Below the pieces are notes generated by a model. That model was not told where the DNA came from. It saw only the letters and a list, made by a program, of their open reading frames with translations, and did not search any database. A stretch of 64,000 nt of DNA from Anderseniella sp963700735 (lineage in GTDB: Bacteria > Pseudomonadota > Alphaproteobacteria > Rhizobiales > Aestuariivirgaceae). How positions within the stretch are numbered: position 1 is the stretch's first letter; the number at the start of each line of letters is the position of its first letter. Where the stretch lies: positions 186,001 to 250,000 of the forward strand of contig CAVOYR010000008.1 of NCBI GenBank assembly GCA_963700735.1. Reading direction: 5' to 3'. A program made the translations under genes and the position numbers. Of this stretch, positions 50,727-59,706 are shown piece after piece.

Positions 50727-52322
50727 TTAGCCGGCCATCCACCAGCGCTCGCCGTTCTTGTGGCCGTCGAGTTCCCAGTTGCTGGCCCACTTTTCCGGGG
50801 TCGAGATCTTCTTCGACACTGCGTGGGTGTAGGCCATGTACATGGGGATGAGCGCGCCGCCGTCTTCGTTGACCAGCTTCTGCATCTCGACGTACATCTC
50901 GCGACGCTTGGTCGTGTCGAGTTCGCCACGAGCCTGGACCAGCAACTCGTTGAAACGGGTGTTGTCCCACTTCGTCTCGTTCCAGTCGGCACCTGCGGAA
51001 TAGATCTGCGAGAAGATCCAGTCTTCCGTCGGACGGCCACCCCAGTAGCCGCCGCACCAGGGCTTCTTCAGCCAGACGTCATCCCAGTAGGCGTCGTCAG
51101 CCTCACGCACGACCTCGATCTCGATACCGGCGGCCTTGGCGCTTTCGGCATAAAGCTGGGCTGTGTCGACGGCACCTTCGAAGGCGGTGTCGGCGATGTG
51201 GAGCTGTACCTTGAGGTTCTCCATGCCGGCCTTCTTGAGGTACGACTTGGCCATTTCCGGATCGTAGGTGCGCTGTGGCAATTCTTCTGCCGTGGCGCGG
51301 TAGATGTTGGCCGGGCCGATTGGCGAGTCGTTGCCGACTTCACCCTGTCCGAGAAGGATCTTGGCGACAAGTTCCTCGCGGTTGATGGCATGCTTGAGGG
51401 CCATGCGCACGTTCGCGTCCGAGAACGGCGCGGTGTTGCAGTGCATTGGCAGGATGGCATGCTTGTTGCCGAAGGTCGGCTTGACCACGACATTCGTGTC
51501 ACGCTCGAGCAGTGACACGGTCTTCAGGTCGAGGTTCGACATGGAGTGCAGCGCGCCGGTGCGCACACCGGTGGTACGGGCGTTTGCATCTGCCACGAAC
51601 AGGTTGTCGATCTGCTCGAAGTAGGCTGCGTTTTCCTTCCAGTAGTTCGGGTTGCGCTTCACCTTGGTAGAGACGCCTGCTTCAAAGCTTTCGAGGCTGT
51701 AGCCGCCGGTGCCTGCGCCGGACTCCCAATCCATCTTGCCGTCGTCCTTGGCCGGGCAGATCATCAGGTGATAGTCGGAGGTGATGAACGGCCAGTCGGC
51801 GTTGCCGCCTTCCAGTTCGAAGATCACGTTTTCGCCGTCTGCCTTGACGTCCTTGATCTGCTTGACCAGCCCCTTGGCGCCTGACTTGGAGTCTTCACCG
51901 CGGTGATGGTTGAAGGAGGCCACGACATCGTTGGCGTCCAGGGTCTTGCCGTTGTGGAATTCGACACCCTTGCGAAGCTTGAACACCCAGGTCTTCGCAT
52001 CGCTGCTTTCCCAGCTTTCGGCCAGTTCCGAGCGCAGCTGGCCATCCGGGCCGATCTCGGCCAGGTTGTTGCGCAGCTGGTTGCCTACGTTGATCATGTA
52101 GCTGTCGTTGGTCTGCGCGGGATCAAGCACGTCCTTGGTGCCGCCGCCGGTCAGGCCCTGAAGGTAGGCGCCACCCTTCTGCGGTGTTGCGGCGCGGGCC
52201 TTGTCGAACATGGAACCGGCCACTGTCGAGGTGACGCCGGCAGCAACTGCATAGCGAATGAAATCGCGGCGGCTGGTCCTGGAGGACTGTAGCACCTCGA
52301 TCAGCTTGTTGTCTGAACTCAT
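50727..52322 (-). CDS. ABC transporter substrate-binding protein, peptide/nickel family 5, Tat-exported
   Basis: A 531-residue SBP_bac_5 binding protein with a Tat signal (SSRTSRRDFIRYAVAAGVTS) rather than a Sec one, so it is probably folded before export. The mature domain has the family features (LAESWESSDAKTWVFKLRKG and VRMALKHAINREEL). No permease or ATPase genes are adjacent, so it is an orphan component that may serve a transporter encoded elsewhere. ATG 52322 has GGGAG upstream. Ends with an intrinsic terminator. Confidence 0.9.
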   Translation of the reverse strand: MSSDNKLIEVLQSSRTSRRDFIRYAVAAGVTSTVAGSMFDKARAATPQKGGAYLQGLTGGGTKDVLDPAQTNDSYMINVGNQLRNNLAEIGPDGQLRSELAESWESSDAKTWVFKLRKGVEFHNGKTLDANDVVASFNHHRGEDSKSGAKGLVKQIKDVKADGENVIFELEGGNADWPFITSDYHLMICPAKDDGKMDWESGAGTGGYSLESFEAGVSTKVKRNPNYWKENAAYFEQIDNLFVADANARTTGVRTGALHSMSNLDLKTVSLLERDTNVVVKPTFGNKHAILPMHCNTAPFSDANVRMALKHAINREELVAKILLGQGEVGNDSPIGPANIYRATAEELPQRTYDPEMAKSYLKKAGMENLKVQLHIADTAFEGAVDTAQLYAESAKAAGIEIEVVREADDAYWDDVWLKKPWCGGYWGGRPTEDWIFSQIYSAGADWNETKWDNTRFNELLVQARGELDTTKRREMYVEMQKLVNEDGGALIPMYMAYTHAVSKKISTPEKWASNWELDGHKNGERWWMAG

Positions 52323-52468
52323 GAGAAATTCTCCCTGTGGAACTGTGACCCGGCCATCTCCCAGCCTGATCAGCCCCATACTGTAACGAAAGCGGGGTCC
52401 GTGACCAGACTGTTTGTGCGCTGGTGAATTGAATGTAACATCCGGTGAGTTTGTTGCAGGAGCGTGAC

Positions 52469-52921
52469 GTGACCGTCATTTATATCGATGCAGATGCCTG
52501 CCCGGTAAGGGCGGAGGCGGTACGGGTTGCGGAGCGTCATGGCTTGCAGGTGTACATCGTCAGCAATGGCGGCATCCGGCCCGATGCCAGCCCGCTGGTG
52601 CAAACGGTGGTGGTGGACGGCGGACCGGACGTGGCGGACATGTGGATCGCGCAGCGTGCCGGTACCGGCGACATATGCGTGACCGGCGACATACCCCTGG
52701 CAGCACGTTGCATCGAGGCAGGAGCGCGGGTGGTGAAGCACAATGGCGAGGTGCTGGACCGTGCCAACATCGGCCAGGTGCTGGGCATGCGGGACCTGAT
52801 GGCAGACCTGCGCGCGGCGAATCCGCTGAACCAGGGTGGTGGCGGCAAGCCGTTCAGCAAGCAGGACCGTTCGCGGTTTCTCGATGTGCTGGAGCGCGAA
52901 GTGCGCGCGGCGAAGGGTTAG
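52469..52921 (+). CDS. YaiI/YqxD family protein (UPF0178)
   Basis: A 150-residue protein of the NYN/PIN-like UPF0178 family: VIYIDADACPVRAEAVRVA, SNGGIRPDASPLVQ, DVADMWIAQRAGTGDICVT, GDIPLAARCIEAGARV. The conserved Asp residues suggest a nuclease-like fold; function is not established. The start is GTG 52469, with AGGAG six bases upstream; a GTG at 52445 is a weaker alternative. Stops head to tail with the EamA gene. Confidence 0.88.
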   Translation: MTVIYIDADACPVRAEAVRVAERHGLQVYIVSNGGIRPDASPLVQTVVVDGGPDVADMWIAQRAGTGDICVTGDIPLAARCIEAGARVVKHNGEVLDRANIGQVLGMRDLMADLRAANPLNQGGGGKPFSKQDRSRFLDVLEREVRAAKG

Positions 52922-53905
52922 TCAGCCCGAGACAACCCGCTCCCGCCACCAGATGTACAGCCCCGAGCCGACGATGATGGCGATGCCGAGCCATTTCCAG
53001 GCATTGGGCACGTCCTGGAACACGAGGTAGCTGAGCAGGGTTGCCGACACGATCTCGAGGTAGTTGAACGGGGCAAGCACCGAGGCGGGCGCGCGCTTGA
53101 AGGCGTGCACGATCATCAGGTGACAGATGGTGGCGATCAGGCCGACGCCGGCCAGCAGCACCCATTGGTCCCGTGTCGGAGAGACGAGGTCGAGAATCGA
53201 AAATCCGGCGGCAGAGCCCGCCATTGACACGGCCGTCAGCACCGCAAACCCCGCTACGCCGGAAAACAGTTGCATGGTCAGCACGTCTTCATGGGCCGTC
53301 AGTTTCTTGGTCAGCAACAGGTAGCAGGCAAACAGGAAGGCAGTGCACACCGGCAGAAGTGACACTGCGCCGAAGATCTGGTAGCTGGGCTGGATCACGA
53401 TCAGCGCGCCGATGAACCCGACACCGACAGCGATTCGCCTGCGCCAACCCACGTGCTCCTTCAGCACGACCGCAGACAGGATGGTCAGGATCAGCGGCTC
53501 CACGAAGAAGACCGCGATTGCGTCCGGCACCGGCATCCACCGCAAGGCCGTGAAGAAGCAGGTCACTGCACCGGCCATCAGCATCGCGCGCAGCAGGTTG
53601 AGCCAGAAGTACCGCGGCAGCAGGCGCGCCGGCCCCTTCAGCCACAACATGAACGGCAGGATATAGATTGCCTGGAACCCGAAGCGCCACTGCGCAATCT
53701 GGATGCCGTTCAGTTCCTTCGACAGCAGTTTGCCGAGAATATCCATTGATGGAATGATCAGCATGGCCAGCGCCATGAGCGCCAGTCCCGTCGAAACGGT
53801 GGCGGCGTGGGCTGCTACGGTGGTTGGCTGAACGCTCAAGGTTAGAGGACTTTCGTGATTGTGGATCACCGGGCGGTAAAGCAATGTTGCGGCGTGCGCA
53901 AGCAT
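52922..53905 (-). CDS. DMT-superfamily transporter (EamA domains)
   Basis: An inner-membrane transporter of the drug/metabolite superfamily with about ten helices and two EamA repeats (MDILGKLLSKELNGIQIAQW in the first; LFSGVAGFAVLTAVSMAGSA and APFNYLEIVSATLLSYLVF in the second). The substrate is unknown. The start is uncertain: ATG 53905 is used; a GTG at 53869 (reads VIHNHESPLTL) or ATG 53926 are alternatives. The gene is divergent from the S-formylglutathione hydrolase gene. Confidence 0.8.
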   Translation of the reverse strand: MLAHAATLLYRPVIHNHESPLTLSVQPTTVAAHAATVSTGLALMALAMLIIPSMDILGKLLSKELNGIQIAQWRFGFQAIYILPFMLWLKGPARLLPRYFWLNLLRAMLMAGAVTCFFTALRWMPVPDAIAVFFVEPLILTILSAVVLKEHVGWRRRIAVGVGFIGALIVIQPSYQIFGAVSLLPVCTAFLFACYLLLTKKLTAHEDVLTMQLFSGVAGFAVLTAVSMAGSAAGFSILDLVSPTRDQWVLLAGVGLIATICHLMIVHAFKRAPASVLAPFNYLEIVSATLLSYLVFQDVPNAWKWLGIAIIVGSGLYIWWRERVVSG

Positions 53906-53970
53906 TGACGCAAAGTGGGAAATCATGCCCGTTAGGCGGGACTCGCCGCGCTGCCACATGGAGGAAACAG

Positions 53971-54819
53971 ATGACCGCAATCGAGACCAAGGCGTCCAAC
54001 CGCTGCTTCGGCGGGGACCAGATCCAGTTCAGCCACAAGAGCGAGGCGTGCAACTGCGAGATGACGGCGTCGATCTTCATGCCGCCGCAGGCCGCATCGG
54101 GCAAGGTGCCTGTCATGTGGTGGTTGTCCGGCCTTACCTGCACCGACCAGAACTTTGTCACCAAGGCTGGCGCGCAGCGCTACGCCGCCGAGCATGGCGT
54201 GGCCATTGTGGCGCCGGACACCAGCCCGCGCGGCGAAGGTGTGCCGGATGATCCCGATGGCGCCTATGATTTTGGGCTGGGTGCGGGGTTTTACGTCAAT
54301 GCAACGCAGCCGCCGTTCGACAAGCATTATCACATGTACGATTACATCACCCGTGAGTTGCCGGGCGTGATTGCGGCGAATTTTGCTGTCGACATGGACC
54401 GGCAATCGATATCCGGACACTCGATGGGCGGGCATGGCGCCTTGACGATCGCGCTGCGCAACCCGGGCGTCTACAAGTCCGTGTCGGCATTTTCCCCGAT
54501 TGTCTCGCCGATGAACTGCCCGTGGGGGCACAAGGCGCTCGGCGGCTACCTGGGCGATGACAAGGCAGCATGGGCGAGGCACGATGCCTGTGCGCTGATC
54601 GGGCAGGCAGATGAAAAGCTGCCTTTGCTGATCGACCAGGGCGGGGCGGACAATTTCCTGACGGAACAGCTCAAGCCTGAACTGATCGAGCAGGCATGTG
54701 CCAAGGCCGGTCATCCGCTGGTTCTGCGCATGCAACCGGGCTACGATCACTCCTATTATTTCATTTCCACGTTCATTGGCGATCATGTCGCGTGGCATGC
54801 CAAGGCATTGGTTGCGTGA
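53971..54819 (+). CDS. fghA: S-formylglutathione hydrolase
   Basis: A 282-residue esterase D-family serine hydrolase for the last step of glutathione-dependent formaldehyde detoxification. The nucleophile elbow is GHSMGGHGAL; VPVMWWLSGLTCTDQNFVTK supplies the oxyanion segment; the catalytic His is in GYDHSYYFISTFIGDH. ATG 53971 has GGAGGAAA upstream. The partner glutathione-dependent formaldehyde dehydrogenase is not in this window. Confidence 0.95.
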   Translation: MTAIETKASNRCFGGDQIQFSHKSEACNCEMTASIFMPPQAASGKVPVMWWLSGLTCTDQNFVTKAGAQRYAAEHGVAIVAPDTSPRGEGVPDDPDGAYDFGLGAGFYVNATQPPFDKHYHMYDYITRELPGVIAANFAVDMDRQSISGHSMGGHGALTIALRNPGVYKSVSAFSPIVSPMNCPWGHKALGGYLGDDKAAWARHDACALIGQADEKLPLLIDQGGADNFLTEQLKPELIEQACAKAGHPLVLRMQPGYDHSYYFISTFIGDHVAWHAKALVA

Positions 54820-54927
54820 ATTTAAGGGTCCCAGCATGGACTTGTTGCCATCGGTTGCCTATATGACCAACGGTGATATGAGGGCTGGCCATACGGGCTG
54901 GTTGTAACGAAGGGAAGTGCTGAACAC

Positions 54928-56046
54928 ATGCCATGGAACAAACAAGGCGGCGGTGGCAATGGTCCCTGGGGGCAGGGACCCTCAGGTGGCGGCAGTGGCG
55001 GCGGGGGCAGAAGCGGCGGGCCAGGCACGCCGCCTGATCTCGAAGAACTGATCCGCAAGGGCCAGGACCGGCTTAAAACGGTGTTGCCGCAAGGTGGCGG
55101 TGGCAAGAGCCCGTGGATCATCGGGCTGATCGCGCTGGGCGCGCTGTGGGCATTCAACAGCTTTCACACCATCGAGGCAGACTCGCAAGGCATCGTCCAG
55201 CGGCTCGGCAAGTTTGACCGCACGGTCGGACCCGGCCTGCAGTTTGCGGCCTGGCCTGTCGAGACGATAGAAGTGCTGCCGGTTGAAGCCGTCAACCAGA
55301 TCAACATGGGCAGTGAAATCAACGAGCAGGGGCTGATGCTGGCCGGCGACCAGAACCTGGTCAACGTTGACTACACGGTTCAGTGGAAGATCGCCGAGCC
55401 TCAGAACTTCCTGTTCAACATTCGCAGCCAGGAAATGCTGGTGCAGGTGATTACCGAAAGCGCAATGCGCGAGATCGTCGGACGCACGCCGGCCGAGGAA
55501 ATCCGGACGCGTGGCCGCTTCATTGCGCAGCAGCAGGTGCGTGACCTCGTCCAGCAGGCGCTCGACAGCTACGGCGCCGGCATTTCGGTGCTTGGTATCC
55601 AGCTCAACAACGCGCAGCCGCCACAGCAGGTCGGTGATGCCTTCGAAGAAGTGCAGCGTGCCGAGCAGAACCAGAACCAGTTCATCCGTGAAGCCGAACA
55701 GTATCGCAACCGCGTACTGGGTGCTGCCCGAGGTGAAGCGTCCAAGATCGTCGAAGACGCCAAGGGCTACACGGCCCGCGTGGTCAACGAAGCCGAGGGT
55801 GAAGCAGCACGCTTCAACTCGATCTATGAAGAATACGCCAAGGCCAAGGACGTGACGCGCAAGCGCCTGTTCCTGGAAATGATGGAAAACGTCATGGCCA
55901 ATTCGAACAAGGTCATCGTGGAAGGCAACACGGGTGGTGCCGGTGGCGGGGGCGTGGTGCCATACCTGCCGCTGCCGGAAGTGCAGAAGCGGGTGCAGCA
56001 ACAGGCACCAGCCAGCAACCAGTCATCCACCGGAGGTAACCAGTAA
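54928..56046 (+). CDS. hflK: HflK, membrane protease FtsH regulatory subunit
   Basis: A 372-residue SPFH/band-7 protein of the HflKC complex that regulates FtsH. N-terminal Gly-rich region (GGGGNGPWGQGPSGGGS), then one membrane helix (WIIGLIALGALWAFNSFHT), then the SPFH domain (EADSQGIVQRLGKFDRTVGP) and a coiled coil. Stop overlaps hflC start by one base (TAATG). The complex faces the periplasm. Confidence 0.96.
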   Translation: MPWNKQGGGGNGPWGQGPSGGGSGGGGRSGGPGTPPDLEELIRKGQDRLKTVLPQGGGGKSPWIIGLIALGALWAFNSFHTIEADSQGIVQRLGKFDRTVGPGLQFAAWPVETIEVLPVEAVNQINMGSEINEQGLMLAGDQNLVNVDYTVQWKIAEPQNFLFNIRSQEMLVQVITESAMREIVGRTPAEEIRTRGRFIAQQQVRDLVQQALDSYGAGISVLGIQLNNAQPPQQVGDAFEEVQRAEQNQNQFIREAEQYRNRVLGAARGEASKIVEDAKGYTARVVNEAEGEAARFNSIYEEYAKAKDVTRKRLFLEMMENVMANSNKVIVEGNTGGAGGGGVVPYLPLPEVQKRVQQQAPASNQSSTGGNQ

Positions 56047-56936
56047 TGGGCATTTTCAGATCCATCGGCGTTGTCGCCATCCTCGCAGCCCTGTTCGTGC
56101 TGTGGCAGTCGGTGTTCGTGGTCGACGAGCGCGAAAAGGCGCTTGTCACGCAGCTGGGTGAAATCCAGCGCGAAATCAGCGAACCGGGCCTGTATTTCAA
56201 GCTTCCGTTCATCCAGGACGTCGACAAGATCGAAGACCGTATCGTGTTCTTTGAAAGCCCGGGCAAGGAAGTCCAGGTGCAGGACAGCCGCCGGTATGTG
56301 GTGGATACGGTGACGATGATCCGCGTCAACAATCCGCGCCGGTTCCGTGAAACGGTCGGTGCATCGCTTGACCTGGCGCGCAACCGTATCGAAACCCGGC
56401 TCGATGCCGCACTTCGCCGGACCTACGGTGAGCGGTCCTTCGATGCTGCCCTGTCCCAGGACCGTGCAGCCATGATGCGGGAAATCCGCGATCAGGTTCG
56501 CGCCGAAGCAGATGCCCTGGGCATTGACGTGGTGGACGTGAAGATCCGCCGCACCGACCTGCTGACCGAGGTTCTCAAGGACACCTATGCCCGCATGAAC
56601 TCGGAACGTTTTGCTGAGGCAGCCCAGTTGCGAGCCGTTGGTGAAGCGCAGGCAACCCGCATCAAGGCCGAGGCCGATCGCCAGTCGGTCGAGCTGGTGT
56701 CCAAGGCCCAGCGCGAGGCCGAAATTGTTCGCGGTGAAGGCGATGCCAAGCGCAACGCCACGTTTGCCGATGCATTCCAGCAGGACCCGGAGTTCTTTGC
56801 CTTCTACCGGTCTATGCAGGCATACCAGAAGTCGCTGTCGGACACCGGCACAACCCTGGTGCTGAAGCCGGACTCGGAGTTCTTCCGGTATTTCGGTACG
56901 CAGCAGAGTGAACCGGCGCCGGTCCAGCAGCAGTGA
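56046..56936 (+). CDS. hflC: HflC, membrane protease FtsH regulatory subunit
   Basis: A 296-residue partner of HflK with an N-terminal helix (IGVVAILAALFVLWQSVFVV) and an SPFH domain (DEREKALVTQLGEIQREISE, LYFKLPFIQDVDKIEDR). The C-terminal half is coiled coil (AEADRQSVELVSKAQREAEI). Start ATG 56046 uses the hflK stop's last A. The GTG start of the next gene overlaps its stop. Confidence 0.96.
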   Translation: MGIFRSIGVVAILAALFVLWQSVFVVDEREKALVTQLGEIQREISEPGLYFKLPFIQDVDKIEDRIVFFESPGKEVQVQDSRRYVVDTVTMIRVNNPRRFRETVGASLDLARNRIETRLDAALRRTYGERSFDAALSQDRAAMMREIRDQVRAEADALGIDVVDVKIRRTDLLTEVLKDTYARMNSERFAEAAQLRAVGEAQATRIKAEADRQSVELVSKAQREAEIVRGEGDAKRNATFADAFQQDPEFFAFYRSMQAYQKSLSDTGTTLVLKPDSEFFRYFGTQQSEPAPVQQQ

Positions 56937-57118
56937 GTGAACTGGTCACGGCATTGGGGCTGGTCCTCGTCATCGAGGGCCTGATCTATGCCGTGGCCCC
57001 TGGCCGGCTCAAGTCGCTGGCCGAGAAGGCGCGGGAAATCCCCGACGATACGTTGCGCATGGCGGGTATCGTGGCGGTTGCTGCAGGAGTGGTCGTGGTT
57101 TGGCTGAGCCGGGGGTGA
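56933..57118 (+). CDS. DUF2065 (YjeT-like) small membrane protein
   Basis: A 61-residue membrane protein with two helices: LVTALGLVLVIEGLIYAVAP and MAGIVAVAAGVVVVWLS. It belongs to DUF2065, often found with hflKC. It starts with GTG overlapping the hflC stop (GTGA). Role unknown; translational coupling suggests a role with HflKC. Confidence 0.85.
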   Translation: MSELVTALGLVLVIEGLIYAVAPGRLKSLAEKAREIPDDTLRMAGIVAVAAGVVVVWLSRG

Positions 57119-57246
57119 GTGACCTCACGTGATCGTGACGCTGCAACCAATGCTTCACTTGCGAATTGCATCACCACATGGCCATCATCACGTTGCAGCA
57201 TGACGCCAGTTCGAATACCAGAAAACAACGGGAGACGGTTTTGCTC

Positions 57247-58782
57247 ATGAAATCCAGTTCCAAGGCACGTGCGACCGCCATTGCCGCCAGCCAGGCCACG
57301 GCAGCCTTCATCTTCCGCGCCACCATGCTGCTTGCGTTGCTGGCGCTGATGTGGGCTGCCGGCGCAAGGCTCGCACTGGCGCAGGGTCCGGCCTCGGTTG
57401 CCGATCTTGCTGATGGCCTGTCGCCAGCGGTGGTCAACATCTCCACCCGGCAGAAGATGCCGGACAGCGAAACCGTGCCGATGCCGCAGGTACCCGAAGG
57501 CACGCCGTTCCGCGAGTTCTTCGAGGACTTCTTCAAGCAGCAGCAGCAGGGCCAGAACCGCAATGTGCCGCGCAATGCAAACTCGCTCGGCTCAGGTTTC
57601 GTGATCGATCCCTCCGGGACTGTCATCACGAACAACCACGTGATCGAGGGTGCCGACGAGATTGAGGTGATCTTCCCCGATGGGCGCCGGCTGAAGGCGG
57701 AACTGAAGGGCACCGACAAGAAGACCGACCTCGCCGTGTTGCAGGTAAAGTCCGACACGCCGCTGCCGTCCGTGCAGTGGGGCGAGTCGTCCAAGCTGCG
57801 CGTGGGCGACTGGGTGATGGCCATCGGCAACCCGTTCGGCCTTGGTGGCAGCGTGACGCTGGGCATCGTGTCGGCGATGAACCGCAACATCAATGCCGGT
57901 CCCTATGATGATTTCATCCAGACGGATGCCGCCATCAACCGGGGCAACTCGGGCGGCCCGCTCTTCGACATGAACGGCCAGGTTGTGGGTGTGAACACCG
58001 CCATTATCTCGCCAACGGGCGGGTCCATCGGCATCGGCTTCTCCGTACCGTCCGATACCGCGCGCAGCGTGATCGACCAGCTGATCAAGTTCGGCGAGAC
58101 GCGCCGTGGCTGGCTGGGCGTGCGCATCCAGAACGTCACCGATGACCTGGCGCAGACGCTAAACCTCAAGGAGTCATCAGGCGCACTGGTGGCGGACGTG
58201 ACCGCAACCAGCCCGGCAGAAAAGGCTGGCGTGCAGGCTGGTGACGTGATCGTTGCCCTTGATGGCCGTCCGATGAAGGACAGCCGTGACCTGTCGCGCG
58301 CGGTGAGCAACCTGGCGCCCGATACCGAGGTCAAGATCAGCGTGCTGCGCAAGGGCAAGCCGGTGGAAATAACCGTCAAGCTCGGCCGGCTGGAAACCAG
58401 CGAACAGCAGGCCGCCACCGAAGAGCAGCCCAAGAGCGAGCCTGAAACGGCAACAACCACGTCTGCTGAAGTTGCTGCCCTTGGCATGACCGTTGAAGAG
58501 CTGACCGACGAGCTTCGCACGAAGTTCAAGGTGCCTGAAAAGGTCTCCGGCGTGATCGTTTCCGAGGTTGCCGCCGATGGACCTGCCGCCGAGAAGCAGT
58601 TGCGGCCTGGCGACGTCATTGCCGAGGTGGGAGACGCCAAGGCGGACTCGCTGGAGGCAGTAGTGAATGCAGTTGACGCGGCCCAGGCTGCCGGCGACAC
58701 GTCTATCCTGATGCTGGTGATGCGGGCTCAGCGCAACTTCGACCCGCATTTCATGGCCCTGAAACTCAACGCCAAGGAATAA
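57247..58782 (+). CDS. degP: Do-family serine protease DegP/MucD
   Basis: A 511-residue periplasmic chaperone-protease. A signal-like helix (FRATMLLALLALMWAAGARL) is followed by the trypsin-like domain with His (TNNHVIEGADE), Asp (KKTDLAVLQV) and Ser (INRGNSGGPLFD), then two PDZ domains (first GWLGVRIQNV; second VSEVAADGPAAEKQL). ATG 57247 is used; TTG 57241 has a better-spaced GGGAG. It ends the hflK-hflC-DUF2065-degP operon. It degrades misfolded envelope proteins. Confidence 0.95.
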   Translation: MKSSSKARATAIAASQATAAFIFRATMLLALLALMWAAGARLALAQGPASVADLADGLSPAVVNISTRQKMPDSETVPMPQVPEGTPFREFFEDFFKQQQQGQNRNVPRNANSLGSGFVIDPSGTVITNNHVIEGADEIEVIFPDGRRLKAELKGTDKKTDLAVLQVKSDTPLPSVQWGESSKLRVGDWVMAIGNPFGLGGSVTLGIVSAMNRNINAGPYDDFIQTDAAINRGNSGGPLFDMNGQVVGVNTAIISPTGGSIGIGFSVPSDTARSVIDQLIKFGETRRGWLGVRIQNVTDDLAQTLNLKESSGALVADVTATSPAEKAGVQAGDVIVALDGRPMKDSRDLSRAVSNLAPDTEVKISVLRKGKPVEITVKLGRLETSEQQAATEEQPKSEPETATTTSAEVAALGMTVEELTDELRTKFKVPEKVSGVIVSEVAADGPAAEKQLRPGDVIAEVGDAKADSLEAVVNAVDAAQAAGDTSILMLVMRAQRNFDPHFMALKLNAKE

Positions 58783-58797
58783 ACGGCGACTGCCCTC

Positions 58798-59706
58798 TCA
58801 AGCGTTTGCGTGGCTCGTGACAAATTCGTCGCGGGCCACGTTTTGCAAGTAGAGCAGGCCGGCCAGGTTGGCGTGGTTGAGCTGCACCGGAACCTGTTCA
58901 CGCACGGCGGGCTTTGCATGCAACGCCACGCCCAGTCCGGCTGCCTTCAGCATGGGCACATCGTTGGCACCGTCGCCGACGGTAATTGCATCCCCCAAGG
59001 TGAGCCCGCGCGCTGAACTGATGCGCTGCAGGGCCGCGACTTTTGCATCGCGTCCGAGAATTGGCTCGGCCACCTTGCCGGTCAGCCTGCCGTCTGCATG
59101 CTGCAACTCGTTGGCATGGTGTTCGTGAAAACCCAATGCGCCTGCAACATGGCCGGTAAAGTGTGTGAAGCCGCCGGACACCAGCGCGCACCACGCCCCA
59201 TTGGCGCGCATTGTGGCGATCAGTTCGCGCCCGCCCGGCATGAATGTGATGCGGTTCGCAATGACCTGGCCGATCACCTCAACGGGTTGGCCGGACAGCG
59301 TGGCAACGCGTTCACGCAAGGCATCCTCGAATTCCAGTTCGCCGTTCATGGCGCGGGCGGTGATGGCGCGCACCTTGTCGCCGGCACCAGCCACGTCGGC
59401 CAGTTCATCGATGCACTCCTGCTCGATCATGGTGGAGTCCATGTCGGCCAGCAGCAGCGGGCGGATGCCGGTGTCGGCCACCAGGTTCACATCGACCGGG
59501 TGACCGGCAAGCCGCAGCCGCAGCGCGCCAACCAGCCCGGCACCCAGCCCCTCCGCGCTGCATGACCATGCCTCGCCGGCACTGAGCCAGCGGCCTTCAT
59601 CAAGGCTGGCGCCAAGCGACATGGCGGCAGCGCGCGCAATGTTCACGGCGTCGACTGTCAGAGGGGCCTTTTGCGGATTGGCGATCAGCGATAGGAGTTG
59701 GGCCAT
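58798..59706 (-). CDS. serB: Phosphoserine phosphatase SerB
   Basis: A 302-residue HAD phosphatase for the last step of serine synthesis. HAD motifs: LLADMDSTMIEQECIDE (nucleophile Asp), ALVSGGFTHFTGHVA, and VGDGANDVPMLKAAG. The N-terminus carries an ACT-like domain of about 80 residues. ATG 59706 overlaps the miaA start on the other strand, sharing the bases CATG. Convergent with degP, 15 bases apart. Confidence 0.95.
   Translation of the reverse strand: MAQLLSLIANPQKAPLTVDAVNIARAAAMSLGASLDEGRWLSAGEAWSCSAEGLGAGLVGALRLRLAGHPVDVNLVADTGIRPLLLADMDSTMIEQECIDELADVAGAGDKVRAITARAMNGELEFEDALRERVATLSGQPVEVIGQVIANRITFMPGGRELIATMRANGAWCALVSGGFTHFTGHVAGALGFHEHHANELQHADGRLTGKVAEPILGRDAKVAALQRISSARGLTLGDAITVGDGANDVPMLKAAGLGVALHAKPAVREQVPVQLNHANLAGLLYLQNVARDEFVTSHANA

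Noticed and set aside
54982..56001. 339-codon minus-strand frame
   Set aside because: Antisense to hflK with no recognisable domain.
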